Positions 18,314 to 29,397 of a stretch of 64,000 bases of DNA are shown here, piece after piece. The notes under the pieces are model-generated. The model saw nothing but the letters and a program-made list of their open reading frames with translations. It ran no database searches and was not told the origin of the DNA. This DNA comes from Myxococcus guangdongensis (GTDB lineage: Bacteria > Myxococcota > Myxococcia > Myxococcales > Myxococcaceae). The first letter of the stretch is position 1. The number at the start of each line of letters is the position of its first letter. Position numbers and translations under genes: made by a program. The stretch spans positions 372,001 through 436,000 of the forward strand of contig NZ_JAJVKW010000008.1 in NCBI RefSeq assembly GCF_024198255.1, in the 5' to 3' direction.

Positions 18314-20481
18314 GCGCGCGCTCCTCTTCGGCTCATGACGTCGAGCACCTCGGCGAGCAGGCGGCCCGCGGCGCACTCGCGCTTGCTCAGGTAGCCATCC
18401 GCTCCCGCCGCCAGGCCCCGCTCCCGCGCCGCCGCGCTGTCATGCGCGGAGACGAGGATGACCGGCAAGGACGCCGTCTCCCGTTTCTCCCGCAGGCGGG
18501 CGATGAGCTGGGTGCCGTCCATCTCCTCCATGTCCAGGTCGCAGATGACGACGTCGTACGTGTCCGTCGCCAGCCGGTCCAGGGCGCGGGCGCCGCTGGC
18601 CGCCAGGTGCACGCTGAAGCCACCCGCCTCCAGCATGGCCCGGTGCAGCGCGCGCGCGGTGAGCGAGTCGTCCACCACCAGCGCCCGGCGCTGCGCCGTC
18701 ACCTGCGTCTGACCCGACTCCGTCACCAGCCAGTCCGGCCGGCAGATGAGCAGGAGCTCACCGCGGCTCAGCGTCGCCGCGCCCTGCCACGCCGGCACGT
18801 CGCGGACCTCGGAGGGCAGCGGCCGGATGACCAGGTCCCGGTCGCCCACCACCGCGTCCACGCCCAGCGCCACGCGCTTGCCTCCGCTCTGCACGATGAG
18901 CAGCGGCTGGCCTTCCGCGGGCGGCGCCAGCGCGCGCAGGCCCAGCCGCGCGCCCAGGTCCACCACCGGCAACAGCTGCCCCTGGTACTCCAGATGCGCC
19001 TTGCGCTTGCCCAGCCGCAGCGAGTCCGCGCGCGCCAGCTGCGTGGCCTCCACCGCCAGCATCGGCAGGCCCACCAGCTGCTCCAGCGCGCGGACCACCA
19101 ACACGGGCGAGCTGCCCAGGTCCACCGGCAGCGTCATCACGAAGCGCGTGCCCTGGCCCGGCGTGCTGTTCACCTCGATGCGGCCCTGCAGGCCCTCCAC
19201 CGACGCGCGCACCGCGTCCAGGCCCACGCCCCGGCCCGACGTGTCCGTCACGTCCGAGCGCGTGCTGAAGCCCGGCCGGAAGATGAGATCCCTCAGCTGA
19301 TTCTCATTGAGCCGCTCCGCCTCGTCGGAGGCGATGACGCCGCGCGACTCGGCCACCTTGCGCACCCGCGCCACGTCGATGCCCGAGCCGTCGTCCGCGC
19401 ACTCGAGGAAGAGCAGGTTGCCCTGCTGCTCCACGCGCAGCGTGAGCGCGCCCTCGTGGTGCTTGCCCGCCTTCTCGCGCTCGGAGGGCATCTCCAGGCC
19501 GTGGTCCACGGCGTTGCGCAACAGGTGCACCAGCGCGCCCTGGAGCCGCTCCAACAGGCGCCGGTCCAGCGACAGCTCCGAGCCCACCACCGACAGCCGC
19601 GCCTCCTTGCCCAGCTGGCGCGACAAGTCGCGCACCATGCGCTGCAGCGGGTCCAGGATGGTGCGCACCGGGCGCGTGGTGATGGCCTTGAGGCCCTCCT
19701 CCAGCGCGTCGACGATGTCGCTCGTCTCCTCGCCATCGGTGCGCAGCGAGCGCGACGTGCCCGACAGCAGCGTGCGCGCCTCGGCCGTCTCCGCCAGCAG
19801 ACCCTGCTTGGCCAGCACCGCCACCACGCGGTCCAGCTCGCGGCCGCGCTCCTCCACGCGCAGGCGCACCTCGCGAAGCCGCTCCACCTCGCGCATCAGC
19901 GCCGTCACCTGCCGCACGCTGACGCGCCAGCCCGTGTCCGCGGACTCCGCCTGCGTGTCCGCGCCCAGCTGCGCCGACAGGTCCGGCGACCCGGAGTCCT
20001 CCGACGCACCGTTCGCCTCCGGCTCCGCGGCGCCGTTCGAGGACAGGGCCGCAATCTGCGCGGCCACCGTCTCCGGCGCGGGCCCGTCCGCCACCAGCTG
20101 CGCCAGCGCGGCGGCCGGGTCCGGCAGCGAGTCCCCGCGTCCATCCGCGTGCGCCTGGGCGCGCAGCATGAACAGGTCCAGGCCGTGCAGCAGCACGTCC
20201 ACCACGGACCGGGGCATCTTCTGCGTGGTCGCCTTCAGCGGCGCGAGCGCGTCCTCCAGCTTGTGGGCGATGTCGCCCAAATCCTGCAGGCCCAGGCTGG
20301 ACGCGCTGCCCTTGAGCGTGTGCAGGTGCCGGCCCAGCCGGACGTAGAGCTTCGCGAGCGCGCCCGTGTCCAGGCCCTCGCGCTCCAGCTCCAGCAGGTC
20401 CATGGTGACCTTCTGGATGACCTCCTGGGCCTCGACGGCGAACCCCGTGACGAGTCCCTGCAGCATCGGGTCAACGGGCAT
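18310..20481 (-). CDS. cheA: CheA histidine kinase with C-terminal receiver
   Basis: A 723-residue hybrid CheA. Hpt domain at 1-110 with the phosphorylated His at 54 (RHLHTLKGSASSLGL); a spacer of about 100 residues without an evident P2 (CheY-binding) domain; dimerisation and HATPase with NAVDHGLE, DDGSGID and GRGVGLDAVR; a CheW-like domain; and a receiver domain at about 605-723 (phospho-Asp 648 in CDLDMEEMDG, Lys in YLSKREC). The fused receiver may act as a phosphate sink or an output, as in FrzE. It overlaps cheW by 11 bases and cheB by 4. All catalytic residues appear intact. Confidence 0.93.
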   Translation of the reverse strand: MPVDPMLQGLVTGFAVEAQEVIQKVTMDLLELEREGLDTGALAKLYVRLGRHLHTLKGSASSLGLQDLGDIAHKLEDALAPLKATTQKMPRSVVDVLLHGLDLFMLRAQAHADGRGDSLPDPAAALAQLVADGPAPETVAAQIAALSSNGAAEPEANGASEDSGSPDLSAQLGADTQAESADTGWRVSVRQVTALMREVERLREVRLRVEERGRELDRVVAVLAKQGLLAETAEARTLLSGTSRSLRTDGEETSDIVDALEEGLKAITTRPVRTILDPLQRMVRDLSRQLGKEARLSVVGSELSLDRRLLERLQGALVHLLRNAVDHGLEMPSEREKAGKHHEGALTLRVEQQGNLLFLECADDGSGIDVARVRKVAESRGVIASDEAERLNENQLRDLIFRPGFSTRSDVTDTSGRGVGLDAVRASVEGLQGRIEVNSTPGQGTRFVMTLPVDLGSSPVLVVRALEQLVGLPMLAVEATQLARADSLRLGKRKAHLEYQGQLLPVVDLGARLGLRALAPPAEGQPLLIVQSGGKRVALGVDAVVGDRDLVIRPLPSEVRDVPAWQGAATLSRGELLLICRPDWLVTESGQTQVTAQRRALVVDDSLTARALHRAMLEAGGFSVHLAASGARALDRLATDTYDVVICDLDMEEMDGTQLIARLREKRETASLPVILVSAHDSAAARERGLAAGADGYLSKRECAAGRLLAEVLDVMSRRGARA

Positions 20482-21016
20482 TGCGTCCTCCCGTCGAGCG
20501 GGTGGTGAACAGGCGCTTGAGGTCGATGAGGTGGATGAGCTGCCGGTCCTGGGTGAAGACCTCCATCACCGGCCCCTCGGCCCGCACGCGCGCGGCCTCC
20601 ACCGCGCTCGCCGGCAGCGTCGTGGGGCGCGGAATGGCCTCGCAGTCCAGCGCGCACAATTCGCCGTCGCCGCGGTCCACCACCAGCAACACCGCCGGGT
20701 CCTGCCGCCAGCCGTGTCCGCCCAGCATGGACGCGAGGCTCAGCGCGGAGAGCACCTGACCCTGGAAGCGCAGCACCCCGACGACATGCGGCGAGGACAG
20801 CGGCACCGGCGTCACCATCCGCAGGGGCAGGGCCGCGCGCAGCATCTCCAGCGACAGCGCGTAGCGCTCCTCGCCCAGCGGGAACTCGGCGATCCAGTGG
20901 ACCGCCTCCTCCACCGTCGTCTCGGCCTGCTCACGCAGCCGCGAGGCGCGCCGCTCGAGCAGTTCGACGGCCTCCTGCTCCTGGGCCTCCTCCATGCTTC
21001 TGGGAAGGATTTTCAT
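20471..21016 (-). CDS. cheW: CheW-like coupling protein
   Basis: A 181-residue CheW-domain adaptor that bridges receptor tips and CheA. The core from about 38 to 170 shows the usual double beta-barrel pattern (for example PHVVGVLRFQGQVLSALSLA, with the conserved Gly-x-Val...Arg...Gly pattern). Ahead of it is a charged, helical stretch of about 35 residues rich in Glu and Arg, longer than in E. coli CheW and perhaps a coiled coil. The start overlaps the cheR stop (ATGA), and its 3' end overlaps cheA by 11 bases. Confidence 0.88.
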   Translation of the reverse strand: MKILPRSMEEAQEQEAVELLERRASRLREQAETTVEEAVHWIAEFPLGEERYALSLEMLRAALPLRMVTPVPLSSPHVVGVLRFQGQVLSALSLASMLGGHGWRQDPAVLLVVDRGDGELCALDCEAIPRPTTLPASAVEAARVRAEGPVMEVFTQDRQLIHLIDLKRLFTTRSTGGRNAR

Positions 21017-22245
21017 TCGAGGGCCCCTTGATTGAGGTAGGCGTCAGCGGACGCCTGATAGAACCGCGCCGGCAGGGCCTCGGGCCCGTCCACGAGGTGG
21101 TCCGGTGCGAGCCGTTCCGCGCGAACCCTGAGCGCGCGCATCAGCGGCACCGCCGCCTCGCGCGCCCCGGTGCGCTCCCGCAGGAGCGCGAGCTCGAGCA
21201 GGCCCGGCAGATAATCGGGAGCCTGACGCACGAGCGACTCCAGCACCGCCGCCGCGCCCTCCACGTCGCCCTCCTCGATGCGCTCCAGCGCCTCCAGGTG
21301 CAGCCGGGACGGCGGAGGCGGCGGCGTCACCCTCGCGGGCACCACCGGCACCGGCGTCGCCTTGGGCTTGCGGAACAAGGGCGCGGGCGGCTCGGCGCGC
21401 TCCACCGGGCGCGGCGCGGGCGCGGGCGTGGTCAGCTCACCGGGCGCCAGCATGCGGAAGGTCTGCAGCTCCGGCGGGCCCTCGCGCACCATGCCGGGCG
21501 GCACCCGGTCCGCCTCCACCGCGCCCAAAAAGAGGAAGCCGCCGGGGTTGAGCGCGCGCGTCAGGAGCGAGATGGCCTGCTCGCGCGCGGCCGGGGAGAA
21601 GTACGTGAGCACGTTGCGGCAGAGGATGAAGTCGAAGCGGCCGAAGCGCTCGGGCAGGGGCGCCAGCAGGTTCCCCTGCGCGAAGGTGGCGACGCGGCGC
21701 ACGACGGGGAGGATGGTGACCTGCCGCTCCGGCGCGTCCAGGTAGAGCGGGAACAGCCGCGGCGCCGACTCGCGCCGGGACCAGGTGCCGTAGGACGCGC
21801 GCCGCGCCGTCTCCAGGCTGGCCTCGTGCAGGTCCGTGCCCAGCACCTCCACCGGGAAGCCGTGCGGCACCGACGCCAGCAGCGCCGCCGCCAGCGAGTA
21901 GGCCTCCTCGCCCGTGGCGCAGCCCGCGCTCCAGCCGCGCAGCGCCAGCGCGCCCTTGCGCAGCGCCGCGGGCACGCCCGCCTGGGAGATGTAGCGGAAG
22001 TGCTCGGGCTGCCGGAAGAAGTAGGTCTCCCCCACCAGCGCCGCGCGCACCAACGTGCCGGACAGGGGCGACTGGGGGAAGAGCATCTCCCCCAACAGGT
22101 CCGCCGACGAGCGCCCACGCGCGAGCTCGCCACGCACCACGCGCTCCATCGCCTCGGAGGCGATGGCGTCGTCGCGGAAGCCGGTGATGGATGACACCAC
22201 TTCCCGCGCTCGGGTCAAAAGCCGCGGGTCGAGCTCTGCGCTCAT
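21013..22245 (-). CDS. cheR: CheR receptor methyltransferase with C-terminal helical/TPR-like region
   Basis: A 410-residue glutamate O-methyltransferase. The N-terminal helical subdomain is followed by the receptor/SAM part: GETYFFRQPEHF (usually ETxFFR), the SAM motif GWSAGCATGEEAYSLAA, and RNVLTYF (the CRNVLIYF-type block). After about residue 275 comes a Pro-rich linker and then roughly 100 residues of repeated helices (ALERIEEGDVEGAAAVLESL and onward), probably TPR, as in several CheR proteins that carry their own docking module. ATG start at 22245 overlaps the preceding stop by the ATGA joint. Confidence 0.92.
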   Translation of the reverse strand: MSAELDPRLLTRAREVVSSITGFRDDAIASEAMERVVRGELARGRSSADLLGEMLFPQSPLSGTLVRAALVGETYFFRQPEHFRYISQAGVPAALRKGALALRGWSAGCATGEEAYSLAAALLASVPHGFPVEVLGTDLHEASLETARRASYGTWSRRESAPRLFPLYLDAPERQVTILPVVRRVATFAQGNLLAPLPERFGRFDFILCRNVLTYFSPAAREQAISLLTRALNPGGFLFLGAVEADRVPPGMVREGPPELQTFRMLAPGELTTPAPAPRPVERAEPPAPLFRKPKATPVPVVPARVTPPPPPSRLHLEALERIEEGDVEGAAAVLESLVRQAPDYLPGLLELALLRERTGAREAAVPLMRALRVRAERLAPDHLVDGPEALPARFYQASADAYLNQGALE

Positions 22246-23108
22246 GCGCTCCGCCTGGCCTCCGCGGCCTCCACCATCTTGGGCAGGTCCTGCAAGAGGC
22301 CCCGAGCCACGAACACCCGCGGATCCAAAATGGGCAACAGGTGCCCCCCGGCGCGCAACATCCCGATGAGCCCATCGCGCAGCGGACCATGGTCCGTGCC
22401 GCCCACGCGCTCGCGCCGGTCGATGTCCGCCGCCGCGTACTCCTCCGGGTCCTTCACCGTGTCCACCGCGAGCGCCAGCGCCACCCCGTCCACCTGGATG
22501 ACCACCAGCATCCGCTCCACGCGCGGCAGCGAGTGCTCCACGCTCAGCCGCCGGGCCACGTCCAGCACGCACAGCGCCTCGCCCCGCACCTCCACGTATT
22601 CGCGCAGGTACGAGGGCGCCGTGGGCAACGGCCGCGTCGCCGGATGCAGGAGCACCTCGCGCACCGAGTCCAGCGGCACCGCGAACTCCAGCGTGCCCAC
22701 CGTCACCCGCAGCACCAGCAGCGAGCCGGTGCGCGCGCGGCGCCGCGAGTTGGCCAGCGCCTCCCCCACCGCGTGCAGGAGCTCATCCGCGCGGAAGGGC
22801 TTGGCCAGGAACGTCTCCGCGCCCAACCCCAGACACGCCTCCGCGCGCGACTTCTCCGAGGAGATGATGATGACCGGGATGTCCGACGTGGCCGGGTCCG
22901 CCTTCATCCGCTGGAGGACCTCGTCGCCGTCCATCTCCGGCATCGACAGGTCCAGCAGCACCGCGGCGGGCCTCAGGCGGGAGACCTTCTCCAGCGCCTC
23001 GCGCCCGTTGCTCGCGGTGTGGATGGTGTAGTGGCCGGAGAGGATGGCGCGTTCGAGCGCCAGGATGGCGTCGCTGTCGTCGACGAGCAGCAGGGACGGC
23101 AGGCTCAC
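22242..23108 (-). CDS. REC-CheW hybrid (CheV-like with reversed domain order)
   Basis: A 288-residue protein with a receiver domain first (about 1-120; VDDSD, phospho-Asp 53 in LLDLSMPEMDG, Lys in LAKPF) and a CheW domain second (about 130-275; LRVTVGTLEFAVPLDSVREV). Classical CheV has CheW first and the receiver last, so this is the reverse layout. It probably couples receptors to CheA in a phosphorylation-dependent way, or serves in adaptation. GTG start four bases after the upstream receiver gene; its stop overlaps cheR. Confidence 0.88.
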   Translation of the reverse strand: MSLPSLLLVDDSDAILALERAILSGHYTIHTASNGREALEKVSRLRPAAVLLDLSMPEMDGDEVLQRMKADPATSDIPVIIISSEKSRAEACLGLGAETFLAKPFRADELLHAVGEALANSRRRARTGSLLVLRVTVGTLEFAVPLDSVREVLLHPATRPLPTAPSYLREYVEVRGEALCVLDVARRLSVEHSLPRVERMLVVIQVDGVALALAVDTVKDPEEYAAADIDRRERVGGTDHGPLRDGLIGMLRAGGHLLPILDPRVFVARGLLQDLPKMVEAAEARRSA

Positions 23109-23112
23109 GGCA

Positions 23113-23499
23113 TCAGGCCTTGGACAGGAACTGACGGACGGTCTCCGTCAGCTCGTGGTGGGAGACCGGCTTCTGGATGAACGCGTTGGCGCCCGCCTCC
23201 GTGCCCCGCTGGCGCAGGTCCACGTTCTTCTCCGCCGTCAACAGCAGGATGGGCACCGTGCGCAGCTGCGCGTTGCGGCTGGCCCGGACCTCCTTGACGA
23301 AGGTGATGCCATCCATCCCGGGCATGTTGATGTCCGCGATGACCAGATTCACCGGGACGAGCTGGAGGATCTTCAGCGCGCGAGTCGCATCGTCCGCCTC
23401 CAGCGCCTCCACCCGGAGGTTCATGAGGTAGATCTTGACGATGTTCCGAACGGTCGGGCTGTCGTCCACCAGCAAGACCTTGGTGCTGTTGGTGCTCAC
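23113..23499 (-). CDS. Single-domain CheY-like response regulator
   Basis: A 128-residue stand-alone receiver, first gene of the chemosensory operon. Acidic pocket VDDS at 11-14, phospho-Asp 56 in IADINMPGMDG, Thr of the LLTAE switch motif, Lys in IQKPVS. It would carry the signal from CheA to an output that is not encoded here (no flagellar gene is present). The GTG at 23499 is chosen; residues read further upstream in the same frame are not protein-like. A related single-domain regulator with extra N-terminus lies at 47181-47663. Confidence 0.9.
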   Translation of the reverse strand: MSTNSTKVLLVDDSPTVRNIVKIYLMNLRVEALEADDATRALKILQLVPVNLVIADINMPGMDGITFVKEVRASRNAQLRTVPILLLTAEKNVDLRQRGTEAGANAFIQKPVSHHELTETVRQFLSKA

Positions 23500-23663
23500 G
23501 GTGCCACGGCTCCTGCGCAGGGGTTGGGCCAATGCGGCCGTCCTCTGCGAAACGTTGGAGACTCTACCGTGAGCGCTCTCACGGGAGAAAGCGGGGTGAC
23601 CTGCCCGCATTCACTGCGGGCGGGCAGGTGTCGGATGACCTCGACGCCGGGAGCGGGTGGCGC

Positions 23664-24494
23664 CTACTCGCTCGCAGGCTTGGTGCCCGCGGGTTGGGCG
23701 CCCGCCACGGACTCCGGGGGCACCGGTGGCGCACCCACGGCGTGATAACCACCGTCCACGTGGATCATTTCGCCCGTGGTGGAGGGCAGCCAGTCCGACA
23801 GCAGGGCACACGCCGTCCTGGACACCATGTCGTGGCTGTCCTTGGCACTCCAGCCCAGTGGGGCCTGGGTACCCCACCCCGCCTCCAGCGCCTTGAAGCC
23901 CGGGATGCCCTTGGCGGCCATCGTGGACAGGGGTCCCGCCGCCAGCGCGTTGACCCGGATGCCCTTGGGGCCCAGGTCGCGGGCCAGGTAGCGCACGGTG
24001 GACTCCAGCGCGGCCTTGCACACGCCCATCCAGTCGTAGATGGGCCACGCCACGCGGTTGTCGAAGTCCAGCGTGACGATGGAGCCGCCCGGCGGCATCA
24101 GCGGCGCGCACGCCACCGCGAGCTCCTTGAGGGAGAACGTGGAGATGCGGAACGCCGTCTGGACACTCTCCCAGGGCGTGTTGAGGAAGTTGCCGCCCAG
24201 GGCGTCATCCGGGGCATAGGCGATGCCGTGGAGCACGCCGTCCACCCGGTCCCAGCGCTGCTTGAGCGACTCGGTGAGCGCCTTGAAGTGCTCGGGGTTG
24301 GTGACGTCCAGCTCCAGCACCTCGAGGCCCGGCTTGAGGCGCTTGGCGCTGCGCTCGGTGAGGGACTTGGCCCGACCGAAGCCCGTCAGGAGGATGTCCG
24401 CGCCCTGCGCGAGCGCGTGCTCGGCGATGCCATAGGCGAGGGACTGGGGGGTGAGCACCCCGGTGATGAGCAGCTTCTTGCCCTGGAGCAGCAT
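23664..24494 (-). CDS. fabI: Enoyl-[acyl-carrier-protein] reductase (FabI/InhA type)
   Basis: A 276-residue short-chain dehydrogenase that does the last reduction of the fatty-acid elongation cycle with NADH. Glycine-rich start GKKLLITGVLTPQSLAYGIA, catalytic Tyr-X6-Lys in YDWMGVCKAALES, and the AAGPLSTMAAKGIPGF substrate loop. The Trp-Met after the Tyr and the spacing are closer to mycobacterial InhA than to E. coli FabI, which may mean use of longer acyl chains. The C-terminus has a 20-residue Pro/Ala tail. It is divergent from sucA with about 270 bases between, which show no clear motif. Confidence 0.9.
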   Translation of the reverse strand: MLLQGKKLLITGVLTPQSLAYGIAEHALAQGADILLTGFGRAKSLTERSAKRLKPGLEVLELDVTNPEHFKALTESLKQRWDRVDGVLHGIAYAPDDALGGNFLNTPWESVQTAFRISTFSLKELAVACAPLMPPGGSIVTLDFDNRVAWPIYDWMGVCKAALESTVRYLARDLGPKGIRVNALAAGPLSTMAAKGIPGFKALEAGWGTQAPLGWSAKDSHDMVSRTACALLSDWLPSTTGEMIHVDGGYHAVGAPPVPPESVAGAQPAGTKPASE

Positions 24495-24762
24495 GTGAGG
24501 CGGCCTCTTGGGAGGGAGAAGGGGATGGGGGAGCGGGCTGTCTAGCACTCCTTTCGACCGAAACGGGACGAAACGGGCGCTGGGAGTCCCCGGGTGTCGG
24601 GGTGTTCCCAGGTGAAGGGGTCGGGTGAAGCTGGGCTCAACAGCGGCATGACTTGGGCTGCTCCCCTGGAGAGGCCCCTCCCCTGGGGTGGTGCCAGGGC
24701 TCAACAAAGACGCCTCGAAAAACCCCCAACGGGGCGGTCATCCAGTAAAAGACGACACCGCC

Positions 24763-28861
<4,099 letters not shown>

Positions 28862-28892
28862 GGCCAAGCCAACGCGACGCGTCAGCTTTGCC

Positions 28893-28928
28893 TGAGATGC
28901 CCGGCCTCAATGCAAACCGGGCATTTCA
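28893..28928 (+). terminator. Hairpin terminator after sucB
   Basis: A 12-bp stem with one G-U pair (ATGCCCGG paired with CCGGGCAT at the core), 12-base A/C-rich loop, about 30 bases after the sucB stop. No long T run, as often in high-GC genomes. Confidence 0.7.
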
Positions 28929-29048
28929 GGTCGCTGGCTGGACTTCCAGGCAGGCGTTTCACTAAAACCGGACATGTCTCCCGGTCGTCGGGGGGCGGGA
29001 AGAACGGGCGACTCTCACGCGTCGCCCCGCAAGACTGAAGGAAGTGCA

Positions 29049-29252
29049 ATGGCAACCGGTACCGTGAAGTGGTTCAACGACGCGAAGGGCTTCGGCTTCA
29101 TCACCCAGGACGGCGGTGGTGAGGACGTGTTCTGCCACCACACCGCCATCAACATGGACGGCTTCCGCACCCTCGCCGAGGGTCAGAAGGTGGAGTTCGA
29201 AGTGACGCGTGGCCCCAAGGGCCTTCAGGCGCAGAACGTTCGCGCCGGCTGA
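29049..29252 (+). CDS. Cold-shock domain protein (CspA family)
   Basis: A 67-residue single-stranded nucleic acid-binding protein; an RNA chaperone of the CspA family. RNP1 is KGFGFI and RNP2 is DVFCHH (the usual second residue of the VFVHH motif is replaced by Cys, an uncommon change). GTVKWFNDAKGFGFITQD is the normal start. A clear GAAGGA site precedes the ATG, and about 120 bases of untranslated leader after the sucB hairpin could carry thermosensing structure, as in cspA mRNA of E. coli, but I can only infer that. Two hairpins follow the stop. Confidence 0.95.
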   Translation: MATGTVKWFNDAKGFGFITQDGGGEDVFCHHTAINMDGFRTLAEGQKVEFEVTRGPKGLQAQNVRAG

Positions 29253-29266
29253 AACGTCGTTGCCAT

Positions 29267-29289
29267 GAGCCCTTCCCCGCGAAGGGCTC
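29267..29289 (+). terminator. Hairpin directly after the cold-shock gene
   Basis: A perfect 9-bp stem (GAGCCCTTC with GAAGGGCTC) and 5-base loop, 15 bases after the stop. Not followed by T residues; it is the first of two hairpins and may stabilise the mRNA end. Confidence 0.6.
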
Positions 29290-29296
29290 GTGAACG

Positions 29297-29336
29297 GAGG
29301 CCCGGCCCCTGTCCAAGGGAACCGGGCCTCTTGCTT
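29297..29336. terminator. Rho-independent-like terminator
   Basis: A 9-bp stem (GAGGCCCGG with CCGGGCCTC), 16-base loop, followed by TTGCTTTCC. It closes the cold-shock transcript and lies before the convergent S9 peptidase gene. Confidence 0.75.
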
Positions 29337-29397
29337 TCCTGAAGGACGGTGGAGGCCCCCGGGGCGCGCGCGCCACCCGCGCACCGGAGTGCTCCCG

